A stretch of DNA of 58,298 nucleotides from a virus: positions 1 to 58,298 of IMG/VR virus record IMGVR_UViG_3300032334_001544. One strand, 5' to 3'. Each line of letters starts with the position of its first letter. Positions within the stretch are counted from its first letter, which is position 1. This document shows positions 24,568 to 33,122 of this stretch, one piece after another. The translations under genes and the position numbers were made by a program. Under the pieces are notes generated by a model. The model made no database searches. It was not told the origin of the DNA and saw nothing but the letters and a program-made list of their open reading frames with translations.

Positions 24568-25945
24568 GATTAATTATCGCAGTCTGTCTGTTGTACAGTA
24601 TATATCTTTCAGCGATGGATGCCAGGTCGGCACCTGGTTTTATATTCAACAATGCGATCTGTTTGGCTGCAACAGCTATTTCTGCACTAGTATAACCCTT
24701 GGCAAACAGTTGTTTCTTCCAATCCAGGCCATTATATGCTATCCGTGTATTGAATAATGGGTCCGAAAGATCTATAGCTGCCACAGATGGACTGAGTCCT
24801 GATAATTCTGGCAATGCCATCAGATTATTGGGTTTTGATATATACATTTCTGATAGTTGTACAAGATTATAATCGGCCAACTGGCCCAGAGTGTACTGTC
24901 CCAGATAATTGCTGGCAGATTCAATCTGTTGGACAGTATAGCCTTTGTTATGCAAGACTGCTTGATAACTGTTAGTGGGATACACTTGGTCTCCCAGAGT
25001 TGATAGGATTTTTCCATCACTAGTTAGATCGGCATAGGTGTTAGTTGCGTTACTGACGTTATATGAGCTGCCTGTTGTATCATAAGTTTCTGCTGTGGGA
25101 TACTGATAGTTATTATTCAGAGCAGTATCAGTAGTTACTGATATTGTATTTGCAGGATCTACTATGCTACCCATATAAGGATCTACATTATTATATACTG
25201 GATCAGTGCTTAAAGTAGGCTTGAATACATTATCTACAAGAGGTGTCTCTTCCGAGCTGACTTGGGCAAGTTCCGACACAGTGGCATTATCGTTGGGACT
25301 GGGAAAATTATCGTAACGATCCTGGGTTCCAAAACCAGGAGTAGCCATGGCATTGCCAGTGCTATAGTTCACAGCAGTATAATGCAAGGTCATCTTGGAG
25401 TCCATTATACCTTGACCATCGAAATTATCATGTTGATCATGTGTGAAATTACTGATCACAGGACGCCACAATGTGATGATGCTGCTGTCTGGTCCGTGGA
25501 AACTATAGATGTTTATCTTGTCTAAAAACCAGTTGTTCACACCCTGATCCATACCCCATTGTTTCTGGCTACGGTCGGTGGTGTATCTGTCATCAGTCAG
25601 ATGGTTTGAACTAGCTGTGTACGTGCCATCACGGAAATAATATTGATAGTATTTGGCCCATAGTTTTCTCAGACCATCTGAATTATCATCATGGAAAGTG
25701 ATGGTTACAGGATCATATTTGACTTGTGTCTGTGTCCAGACCCTGTGATTATATTGATTCATGTCTTTAATCACTGGTGTGAATTTGGGTAATTCCACAT
25801 TCTTCACCAGTAGATCTATGTCATCTTTCTCGTTAGTAAAGAAGAAATGTACGTGAAACAGCCACTTGTATTTGGGAGACCGCGCATATTTGTTGCCAAC
25901 AAAAATCTTGCTGGCATGCTGATAATCACGTAATATTTCTTGCAT
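24563..25945 (-). CDS. Tail-tube-fold protein (gp19/gp54-like)
   Basis: A 460-residue protein. Residues 1-200 have the tube-protein pattern: YKWLFHVHFFF, DIDLLVKNVELPKFTPVI, HRVWTQTQVKYDPVTITFHD and GLRKLWAKYYQYYF. The rest is a long Thr/Asn/Tyr-rich extension with a repeated helical motif (VLHNKGYTVQQIESA, LFAKGYTSAEIAVAA). Directly downstream of gp19. It is probably a second tube-type or baseplate-tube junction protein such as gp54 or gp48 (inference). Confidence 0.6.
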   Translation of the reverse strand: MQEILRDYQHASKIFVGNKYARSPKYKWLFHVHFFFTNEKDDIDLLVKNVELPKFTPVIKDMNQYNHRVWTQTQVKYDPVTITFHDDNSDGLRKLWAKYYQYYFRDGTYTASSNHLTDDRYTTDRSQKQWGMDQGVNNWFLDKINIYSFHGPDSSIITLWRPVISNFTHDQHDNFDGQGIMDSKMTLHYTAVNYSTGNAMATPGFGTQDRYDNFPSPNDNATVSELAQVSSEETPLVDNVFKPTLSTDPVYNNVDPYMGSIVDPANTISVTTDTALNNNYQYPTAETYDTTGSSYNVSNATNTYADLTSDGKILSTLGDQVYPTNSYQAVLHNKGYTVQQIESASNYLGQYTLGQLADYNLVQLSEMYISKPNNLMALPELSGLSPSVAAIDLSDPLFNTRIAYNGLDWKKQLFAKGYTSAEIAVAAKQIALLNIKPGADLASIAERYILYNRQTAIINQ

Positions 25946-25955
25946 GACCTATGCC

Positions 25956-26570
25956 TTAGTTTGTAGCAGATACCCCAAATGTCCTGCCTACATTTGTGCC
26001 CACATAACCACCAACTGCTTGGATAGCATTGTCATAACGCAATGTCAGTGAAATGGTAGCAGGATCATTGCTGCTGTATTCGAAATTGTTAAAATTGGCT
26101 TCACTGATGAAGCAACCATACAATTCCCAATCTTCCAGCACAGTAGGTTGTGAACTGCTGGCGCCGTTGCCGCCATCCAATGCTTGGAACCTGGTAGTGA
26201 ACTTGTAATCCTGTCCTGAAACAGCACTGGCCTGTTGTGCAAAATCAAACTGTTTCTGCAACTGTTGGCCCACCAGTGAGTTTACTTGTCCGGATGCATC
26301 ATCACGCAGGTTAACTGTCACAGTCTGCCATTCTGGCTTACCTGTCAGGTACACTTTGCTGTTGTATACATCGATTGTGATGGGGTTAAAGTTCACATTT
26401 GGACGTGTGAAGTCGATCACCTGTTTGGTCATTTCGGTGGTCTGGAAATTAGCTTTACCTAATCCTACGAAATAAACCCTGAAGCGATATTTTAGTTTGG
26501 GCATCAATAAGCCCTGGTTGTTAGCTTTGTCTGCTGGTACTGTCATATTAAGTAATGAAGCTGTTGCCAT
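25956..26570 (-). CDS. gp19: Tail tube protein gp19
   Basis: A 204-residue protein. PKLKYRFRVYFVGLGKANFQ, QVIDFTRPNVNFNPITIDVY and GKPEWQTVTVNLRDDASG are the T4-type tube signature, and ALTLRYDNA-like SLTLRYDNAIQ stands near the C-terminus. It forms the inner tube through which DNA passes. Longer than T4 gp19 (163), as in marine relatives. AAGGAGA precedes the ATG by 9 nt, and the perfect late motif TATAAATA is 21 nt upstream. Confidence 0.93.
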   Translation of the reverse strand: MATASLLNMTVPADKANNQGLLMPKLKYRFRVYFVGLGKANFQTTEMTKQVIDFTRPNVNFNPITIDVYNSKVYLTGKPEWQTVTVNLRDDASGQVNSLVGQQLQKQFDFAQQASAVSGQDYKFTTRFQALDGGNGASSSQPTVLEDWELYGCFISEANFNNFEYSSNDPATISLTLRYDNAIQAVGGYVGTNVGRTFGVSATN

Positions 26571-26591
26571 AGTGCAATCTCCTTATGCAAG

Positions 26592-26599
26592 TATTTATA
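26592..26599 (-). promoter_or_regulatory. Late promoter of gp19
   Basis: A perfect TATAAATA on the minus strand, 21 nt before the gp19 ATG, leaving room for the AAGGAGA ribosome site in the leader. It follows the gp18 terminator, so gp19 is a separate late unit. Confidence 0.85.
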
Positions 26600-26623
26600 T
26601 CGTTTTGTATAGATTCAAAAGCC

Positions 26624-26659
26624 CTAAAATGATAAAGCCGCCTGTTAGGGCGGCTTTAT
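26624..26659 (-). terminator. Terminator after tail sheath gene
   Basis: An inverted repeat, ATAAAGCCGCC (26632-26642) with GGCGGCTTTAT (26649-26659), is followed on the minus strand by CATTTTAG. The hairpin is strong and the T tract moderate. It separates gp18 from gp19. Confidence 0.8.
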
Positions 26660-26679
26660 TCTTGTATATTTTATGTATA

Positions 26680-29600
26680 TTAGACTTTCAGAGATGTTGA
26701 AGTGTTGCTCACTCCACCTAAACCTGGAGCAGATCCCTGGAGGCTTCCAGTATTGAGGATCTTAACAGGAATGTAGATGAATTCCACAGCTCTGATGGGC
26801 TCGATAGCTACGTCGATGTGTAGTTCATTACGATCAATGGTTGTGGGTGTGTTATTTGTTTCATCACATACAACCAAATAATCGTTGAGACCACGCTGTA
26901 CCACTAGGGTATTGAGCATTGATTCCACTATATGTTTTGCTTGGAAACGGGTAATGGTATCATTGGGTTCAAAGATCAACGGTTTTACCACGATTTCCAA
27001 TTGGTATCTGATGTAGTTCACCAGACGTGCCACATTGATACGGTCCATGGCTTTGTTGATACCCTGTCTAGTCTTGTTGCCATAGTTCAAGATTCCCAGG
27101 TTGGGGAATATGGCCACAGGATTAACATTGTGTGTGTACAACAGGTCTCTAAGTGTCTGCTGCGTACCCACCCTTGTGAATGCGTTGCTATTGCCGTCCA
27201 GATATCCGATGGTGCTGACGTTGTCGATGAGACCACGTGCTGTACCAGCTGGAGCAAACCAAGGATAGCTGGCTTGATCACTGCGGATGAACACACGCAA
27301 TATAGCATGGCTCATGGGAACAACAACCTGACCGATGCTGCCATCCAAAGCATTCGTTAATGCTGCTGGTGGATAGAAGTAAGCCAGATATGGATCAGCA
27401 ATGGTCAATCCTGCTTCATCGTCTTGTGCTGTATTGCTGGTATTATCCAGGTACTTGACCAAGTCACTGCTGTTGCTGCTGAGTCTCATGGGAGTATCAG
27501 CGATAATGAAAGCAGTATTACGACGATCATTATTCAGTTCTACCAGGTTGAATGACAATTCTGGATAACCAGGGCATAGTATCAGGTTGAAGAAGCGTGA
27601 ATCTTCACGGATCTGTACGTTTGTATCCACAGTAGCTCGCATATGGCTCACAACAATGTCACGTTGTGCGCTACGGTAGAAATGAGGTGTACCATCAGCT
27701 TTGATACCGCTATAACTCTGCCAAGTTGACTGATATACCGGCAGTGGCTTATTGGGATAGTTCACGTTGGTAAACTTGCTAGCCACATATTTCTTGATAT
27801 TACCACTGCTACGGCGTGTGTTGAACAACAACATACCTCTTGGATACATCGTGGCATCTGGGCAATCCAAATCTGTGTAATCACTGATACGCAGGTTCTG
27901 GACAGCTGGGAAATCACCGATAGCAGGGTCGGTTGTGCCTGTTGTGTCCCAACGAGCATCAGCAAAGATTATACCATTGCTGCCAGTGCGGTCGGTGTTA
28001 TTGATCTGGACCCATATGTCAACACCCAAGATATTCTGATATCTCTTGAGGTTGGGATAGTTTACCAGGTCAGTTGTGTCACACCAGATATCACCGTAAA
28101 CCAATGGTGCACCAGTTGTCTGTGTAGTAGGAGCAACCACATCGAAGATCACGCCATTGGGATCAGTATAGAACAGGTCAAATCCACGAACGTCCTTGCG
28201 AACATTCTGATATCCTTTCCATCTTGTGCCATCATTGATCATGATGTCGATGACACGAGGGCTTTCATAATACCAAAGTGTGCCATCTGGCGCTGCAATG
28301 TCTGGCATGGTATTCTGTTGGAATAACTGAGCTGCTGGAGCCCAATTGGTTCCCAACACTTCACCTACAACCTCATCACTATCCATGATATTCAACACAC
28401 TGGATGTCATACCAGCGTCGCTGAGTGCGCTGCCAGGAACACCTGTTACCAAGTTATTGATTTCACGCATACGGACCACACCACCAGCTTGATGGGTGAT
28501 GCTGATCTGACCGATTTCATTCACTTCTGCTTGGATATAAGGAATGTTAGCTGACATCAACTGGCTTACAAACATGCTAGCACCAGTAATACCTGCAGCA
28601 GGAGTGACCATGCTGATGTTATATTTTGAACTATATTCAGGAGTACCAGGCAATGTGACACTGATTTCAAATGTGTCATTAACAGTGAAGTTAGGATTTA
28701 ATGCAGTACCAACTATATTGGTAGGTCCATCCACCTGGCGTTGCATCACACGATAGTTGAGATAATCACCACCTGCAGGGCCAAAGTCAGCCAGGACATA
28801 TAATGTGCCAGCTGGTATAGCCAAGCCACCCAGTAGCTTGTCCAGTCCGAAGTTTGCTTCAGCATCACCTTTGATGTATACTGGAGCTTTACGTTTAATG
28901 AACGCACCGCTGTTAGAACTGTATATGCTGATGTCGAAATTAGCACCACCATCTACTGATGTAGTCTTCAACCATACACTTCCTGTGGGACGTCTGGTAT
29001 CACCTGTGGGAAGATCAATTTCCAACTGTGGTATTGTGACATATCCAGTGCCCTGGTTAGTCACCGTGATCATTGTGACTTTACCGTTGGTCAATGTAGC
29101 TTGAGCAGTAGCAGCAATACCTGCAAATATCAATACTGCACTACCGTTGGGTTGAGGTGCTGTTGATAGCGGGCTAGGTGCTGCGCCACCCAAAGTACCT
29201 GGACTGATCACGCTGTAATGATAACCGTTGATGGCCACATCATCATTGAGATTGACAGTTATACCATTGTTCCATGTGATGCCTATTCTCACAGCTGGTG
29301 CTGCTGAATATCCACTGCCTTCGGTCTGCAATACGATGTTCTGGATGTTTGTGGGGCTACCGATGCCTAACTGTGCATAACCACTCGCGCCTGTTCCAGT
29401 TTCACCTGTCCTCCAAGCTGGTTCTTTATAGTGTGGTTCTGCCACAAACAATGGACTGTTGAACATACTACCAGTGGTAGGGGTCACTGTGATACCAGCA
29501 GTAGCAAAGAAATTGCCGGTGATATTCTCCAAGTACAGCTTGCCATCTGCCAAAACATTGCCTGATGCATCTAGTGTTTGCCCTGATTCTGCCATGTCAT

Positions 29601-30462
29601 CAACATAAAAGCACATCTTGCTGTTGCGCACGGCTACTGTGACACCAACGATTGCACTGCTATTGATCAGATTCACAAGAGCTGAGACTGTGGGGCTAGC
29701 TGGAACAGTGATCTGTACACCATTGATCCTGAAGCTGTCACCAGCAACCAAGCTGGAATCCATGACAGTGTTGCTGCCTTTGACTGTGGGAACAGCAGCT
29801 TTCCATGCATCAGTACCCACCTGATACCAGTTGTTATCCAATGCTTTCAGATAGACTGGGTTCTTTTGATCAGTGGCTACTACTGCATAATCCCCTATCT
29901 TGCCATAGTTGGGAAGAGGGCGAGTACTGAAAGTATACAGTGATGTGCCAGCATTGCTGGGAATGATGCGATTGGGAGTAATCTTGATAAATTCTTGTAG
30001 TACAGCATCCCATTCAAAGATACCATAATCAGTGGTGTCTGTGTCCTGATAAACTGTCTGATCAGCTGGTGAACCGTAGGGACGATATGCACTGCCTTCC
30101 AGTTGTGTCAGATCTATATTTGTTCTGAGTACATATGCACTAGTGGTCAATCCCAACATGCTATGTGCTGCCATGAGTCCATATTCAGCTAACTCTGAAC
30201 CATAGATACGGTTTCCGCTGTCATTTGATGGGAAGGTGGGAATACCATAATAATTTAATAGTTCACGTTGGCTAGTGACAAGCTGCACTGCATTGGCAGT
30301 GGCTTCAGTGGTGTATGGAGCTATGCCGCCAGCAGTACTGGTTTTATTAGTAGCTGTTGCAATAACAATTAAGGGTACAGTACCAAGACCAGCACTTACA
30401 TAGTTGCTTTCGTCTGTGACTGATACCGATACTCCGGGTGATAGTAATGTTCCTGTTGCCAT
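26680..30462 (-). CDS. gp18: Tail sheath protein gp18, oversized
   Basis: A 1260-residue protein, about twice T4 gp18 (659). The conserved ends are typical sheath: N-terminal LSPGVSVSVTDESNYV and SELAEYGLMAAHSMLGLTTSA; C-terminal NPVAIFPNLGILNYGNKTRQ, INVARLVNYIRYQLE and AVEFIYIPVKILN. The middle (about residues 200-900) holds extra beta-rich domains that would project from the contractile sheath. GAGGAATG precedes the start. A weak late motif (CTAAATA) is 29 nt upstream. Confidence 0.93.
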   Translation of the reverse strand: MATGTLLSPGVSVSVTDESNYVSAGLGTVPLIVIATATNKTSTAGGIAPYTTEATANAVQLVTSQRELLNYYGIPTFPSNDSGNRIYGSELAEYGLMAAHSMLGLTTSAYVLRTNIDLTQLEGSAYRPYGSPADQTVYQDTDTTDYGIFEWDAVLQEFIKITPNRIIPSNAGTSLYTFSTRPLPNYGKIGDYAVVATDQKNPVYLKALDNNWYQVGTDAWKAAVPTVKGSNTVMDSSLVAGDSFRINGVQITVPASPTVSALVNLINSSAIVGVTVAVRNSKMCFYVDDMAESGQTLDASGNVLADGKLYLENITGNFFATAGITVTPTTGSMFNSPLFVAEPHYKEPAWRTGETGTGASGYAQLGIGSPTNIQNIVLQTEGSGYSAAPAVRIGITWNNGITVNLNDDVAINGYHYSVISPGTLGGAAPSPLSTAPQPNGSAVLIFAGIAATAQATLTNGKVTMITVTNQGTGYVTIPQLEIDLPTGDTRRPTGSVWLKTTSVDGGANFDISIYSSNSGAFIKRKAPVYIKGDAEANFGLDKLLGGLAIPAGTLYVLADFGPAGGDYLNYRVMQRQVDGPTNIVGTALNPNFTVNDTFEISVTLPGTPEYSSKYNISMVTPAAGITGASMFVSQLMSANIPYIQAEVNEIGQISITHQAGGVVRMREINNLVTGVPGSALSDAGMTSSVLNIMDSDEVVGEVLGTNWAPAAQLFQQNTMPDIAAPDGTLWYYESPRVIDIMINDGTRWKGYQNVRKDVRGFDLFYTDPNGVIFDVVAPTTQTTGAPLVYGDIWCDTTDLVNYPNLKRYQNILGVDIWVQINNTDRTGSNGIIFADARWDTTGTTDPAIGDFPAVQNLRISDYTDLDCPDATMYPRGMLLFNTRRSSGNIKKYVASKFTNVNYPNKPLPVYQSTWQSYSGIKADGTPHFYRSAQRDIVVSHMRATVDTNVQIREDSRFFNLILCPGYPELSFNLVELNNDRRNTAFIIADTPMRLSSNSSDLVKYLDNTSNTAQDDEAGLTIADPYLAYFYPPAALTNALDGSIGQVVVPMSHAILRVFIRSDQASYPWFAPAGTARGLIDNVSTIGYLDGNSNAFTRVGTQQTLRDLLYTHNVNPVAIFPNLGILNYGNKTRQGINKAMDRINVARLVNYIRYQLEIVVKPLIFEPNDTITRFQAKHIVESMLNTLVVQRGLNDYLVVCDETNNTPTTIDRNELHIDVAIEPIRAVEFIYIPVKILNTGSLQGSAPGLGGVSNTSTSLKV

Positions 30463-30543
30463 TGATTCATTCCTCGTTGGGCTGTTGCCGATATTTAGCG
30501 GAATGATGGGAAATAACTACTTTCACCTGGTTATGTGAGCATA

Positions 30544-31128
30544 TTATACCAATGCAGACACTTTACTTTTCAATGTGATCAGATCACTGTCATTATGGAT
30601 TACCTGGTTGAATTCACTATCTAACCATTGCCATTCACTGGGATGGATGTCCTTGGGTGGTTTCTTTGTACGCAGATATCTGCCTACCCAAACTGGCTCG
30701 TTGCCTCGTTTCACACACCATACCTGGCCATCCATGCGCTGGATCATGTCTATCTCATTGGGAAATCGGGTGTCTGGAATCACATAGTTCTTGCTGTGAT
30801 CAGACAATTTCTTTTCCATGCTGGCGATCCAGATGTCCCTGTGAAACCCTTCACGACATACCTCTGTGCCCCACATCTGTAGCACCCACCTGGGTGTGAG
30901 ATCAGCATAGTTTAATCTGCCTGCCCACCAGGGATCACGCTGTTCTCGCCAATCACGACTTTGAGGCGTATCACCTTCCAGCAAGGCTCGATCCCAGCCA
31001 AATACCACTGACACACAGTCTTTGAGACTGTCAGCAAAACTTACTTTGACAAAATCGTGATTGTTCTGGAGGATGTCAGCGACTGAGCCTTTGCCAGAAC
31101 CTATCAAACCTGTGATACCTATAATCAT
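30544..31128 (-). CDS. gp1: Deoxynucleoside monophosphate kinase (gp1-like)
   Basis: A 194-residue P-loop kinase. Walker A GLIGSGKGS at residues 7-15; SFADSLKDCVSVVFGWDRAL and LQMWGTEVCREGFHRDIWIA carry the acceptor and lid residues of T4 gp1, and VIPDTRFPNEIDMIQ is the third family motif. It phosphorylates dNMPs for DNA synthesis. Slightly shorter than T4 gp1 (241). It lies between gp13 and gp18, an unusual place for an early enzyme. Confidence 0.88.
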   Translation of the reverse strand: MIIGITGLIGSGKGSVADILQNNHDFVKVSFADSLKDCVSVVFGWDRALLEGDTPQSRDWREQRDPWWAGRLNYADLTPRWVLQMWGTEVCREGFHRDIWIASMEKKLSDHSKNYVIPDTRFPNEIDMIQRMDGQVWCVKRGNEPVWVGRYLRTKKPPKDIHPSEWQWLDSEFNQVIHNDSDLITLKSKVSALV

Positions 31129-31164
31129 TCAAATACTTTATACAGTTTTTATAATAAAGTCAAA

Positions 31165-31920
31165 TTATCCAATCACAAACCACATGGGCGTTTCACCGGT
31201 CATGCTATTTGTGATTTCCAGTTCCACCGCATCCATCTTTTCTTTACCACGGGTGAGCAGATCAGTACCATTGAGACTACTACCACCCTGCGGTCCTGGC
31301 AATGTGGCAAATTTACTGCGGGCTTCACCCAACATCATCATGCATTTAGCCAGGGTATATTCACGTATCCAGGGACTGCTGTAGATGTCCCTGAGCAATG
31401 TGACGTCAGGCTTGTAGTTCTCTGTCCACAGCAGGATGGTTTCCTTGTCTGCACGAGGACGGCGCATGATGGTGAGCTCTTTGGTCACTGTATTGAATGT
31501 GTAATTGAGATAACCACCGAACATCTTGGCAGCTTCTTTAAGGAAGCTACTATACGCAAAGTATGTGCTGAGACCACCCACACGTCCAGACTGGATCATA
31601 TAGAAGTTAACGAAGCCAGCTTCGAATGGCTCGTACTGGCTACTGGTACCTGAATTGGCACCAATGTTGCGTTTGAAACAGTTACGCACACTTATGACCT
31701 CGTTGGGCAACTGATAAGTGTTGGTATTCTCTATCAGTTCCAGGAAGCTGTAACTTTCTTCCACGCTGTTGGCACTACGTTGGCGATATCTGATCAATCC
31801 CTGTTTGAGTGCTTGCTCGTAATGTTCGGGATCTAATTCCACATCCACGAGCCCATCACCCAGACTGAATCGCACGTAGTCAAAAACTTCATTCTTAAGG
31901 GCTGATAACATCTGGTCCAT
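31165..31920 (-). CDS. gp13: Neck protein gp13
   Basis: A 251-residue protein. MLSALKNEVFDYVRFSLGDG, LDPEHYEQALKQGLIRYRQR, ILLWTENYKPDVTLLRD and SPWIREYTLAKCMMMLGEAR match marine T4-like gp13, which joins the head-tail connector. The end SMTGETPMWFVIG is also typical. Shorter than T4 gp13 (309). Late motif CATAAATA lies 5 nt before the ATG without a ribosome site. Confidence 0.85.
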   Translation of the reverse strand: MDQMLSALKNEVFDYVRFSLGDGLVDVELDPEHYEQALKQGLIRYRQRSANSVEESYSFLELIENTNTYQLPNEVISVRNCFKRNIGANSGTSSQYEPFEAGFVNFYMIQSGRVGGLSTYFAYSSFLKEAAKMFGGYLNYTFNTVTKELTIMRRPRADKETILLWTENYKPDVTLLRDIYSSPWIREYTLAKCMMMLGEARSKFATLPGPQGGSSLNGTDLLTRGKEKMDAVELEITNSMTGETPMWFVIG

Positions 31921-31925
31921 GAAGA

Positions 31926-31933
31926 TATTTATG
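31926..31933 (-). promoter_or_regulatory. Late promoter motif of gp13, leaderless geometry
   Basis: CATAAATA on the minus strand, with 5 nt (TCTTC) before the gp13 ATG. It overlaps the stop of the upstream gene. Confidence 0.6.
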
Positions 31934-32258
31934 CCACATCAAATGACAGGCATAGCAACGATACCTCTTCTGCTCCAGCTAGGAATATGCGGCTCTTGTG
32001 CTCCTTGGCATCCCAACACCAGTGGGGATTGTTGATGTCATATTGTACAGATATATTATACATGTCCCATTCACAACTGTGGCCCCATTGCCCTTGGCAC
32101 CATCGACGCAACAGCAGATGATCAGCATAACGCTGGAACCTGACAGTATAGGAGAATTTAGTATCCCTGGCGATGTCCACGAAGAATTTGAACTGTGGCC
32201 AGCCGTTATACCTGCTATCCAACTTCTTTATCACCAGCTTGTTCACGATCATAGTCAT
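31929..32258 (-). CDS. Hypothetical 109-aa protein
   Basis: A Trp/Cys-rich small protein (DHLLLRRWCQGQWGHSCEWD) with a beta pattern. The end LAGAEEVSLLCLSFDVA is like the C-terminal strand seen in the small-protein family at 41.4-42.7 kb. Its start overlaps the next gene's stop by 4 bp. Function unknown. Confidence 0.55.
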   Translation of the reverse strand: MTMIVNKLVIKKLDSRYNGWPQFKFFVDIARDTKFSYTVRFQRYADHLLLRRWCQGQWGHSCEWDMYNISVQYDINNPHWCWDAKEHKSRIFLAGAEEVSLLCLSFDVA

Positions 32259-32503
32259 GGTTTACCCCAACGCAGATACATGTATACCAGATCCTCATCT
32301 GTGAAATCACCTGTGACAGTTATGCTATATCCCATGGTTTTCACATCCGGAGAGCAGTGGAAAGTCAAGGCACCCAAGCAATGCTCGTGGCACCACATGC
32401 CATGTTCGGTCAGTTTCCATTCACACAGTGGTTCTGCTGCCCACAGATATGGATCCTCATTATATGCCATGGTGTGGCAATACACTAATGAATGCTTATT
32501 CAT
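32255..32503 (-). CDS. Small LRW-family protein, 82 aa
   Basis: The C-terminus DFTDEDLVYMYLRWGKP carries the acidic-helix plus LRW motif that ends the tandem paralogs on the plus strand at 41428-42653. The N-terminal half is Trp/Cys/His-rich. Overlaps both neighbours by a few bases. It is likely a distant member of the same family, on the opposite strand. Function unknown. Confidence 0.55.
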   Translation of the reverse strand: MNKHSLVYCHTMAYNEDPYLWAAEPLCEWKLTEHGMWCHEHCLGALTFHCSPDVKTMGYSITVTGDFTDEDLVYMYLRWGKP

Positions 32504-32714
32504 CTTGCCAAGCCATTATGATCGCAACCTGTGCTTGGGTATCACCACCACGGATCTCCCAGTAAGGAATTCCATTATTGAAACACCACCGATACACGCA
32601 ATCCGGATACAGTCGATCCATCCAGTCTTTGAACCGGATGGATTCGTTCAGATCTCCAGTGGTACCACGCATGTGCCAACGGCCCAGGTCTGATTCCATG
32701 GATTGCAGGTTCAT
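32496..32714 (-). CDS. Hypothetical 72-aa protein
   Basis: A short protein (RFKDWMDRLYPDCVYRWCFN) ending VAIIMAWQDE, loosely like the LRW-family end. Overlaps the downstream gene by 8 bp and the upstream one by 4 bp. No known family. Confidence 0.5.
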   Translation of the reverse strand: MNLQSMESDLGRWHMRGTTGDLNESIRFKDWMDRLYPDCVYRWCFNNGIPYWEIRGGDTQAQVAIIMAWQDE

Positions 32715-32944
32715 TCCTGGTCCAATATGTCTGCCAGTTCGTGATGAGGCAAGTAATACTCCATCATGATCTTGATAGCTTCATAATAACGGATTGCATT
32801 TTCCAGATCTTCCTGTTCAAAGTCTGGCAATTCTCCACGAGCTCGCAGTTCATAGATCTGTGTACGCAATCCACGATAGTCTGTGATCAAAATATCACGG
32901 AACAGGGCATCAGCAGTGTCGTCACTGATATCAATCTGTGGCAT
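32711..32944 (-). CDS. Hypothetical 77-aa acidic helical protein
   Basis: Mostly helical (DALFRDILITDYRGLRTQIY, FEQEDLENAIRYYEAIKIMM). Overlaps the upstream gene by 14 bp, so translation is coupled. Function unknown. Confidence 0.5.
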   Translation of the reverse strand: MPQIDISDDTADALFRDILITDYRGLRTQIYELRARGELPDFEQEDLENAIRYYEAIKIMMEYYLPHHELADILDQE

Positions 32945-33122
32945 AGCCAGTCTCCTGAATTTGTGCTTTCATCTGTTCTACTAATACAGTCATCTCTCTG
33001 AGCCGTATGTCCAAGCTGTGTAGCAGGGCAGCGTTCATAGTGGCTAGTTTCTTGTTCTGTAGTAGGAGATCAGCAAACTGCCGATCCCTGTTGTAGTCCT
33101 TTATTGCGTCATTGTCAGTCAT
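32931..33122 (-). CDS. Hypothetical 63-aa coiled-coil protein
   Basis: A heptad-like helix across most of its length (KLATMNAALLHSLDIRLREM, VLVEQMKAQIQE). Overlaps the 386-aa gene's stop by 4 bp. Unknown function. Confidence 0.5.
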   Translation of the reverse strand: MTDNDAIKDYNRDRQFADLLLQNKKLATMNAALLHSLDIRLREMTVLVEQMKAQIQETGYATD

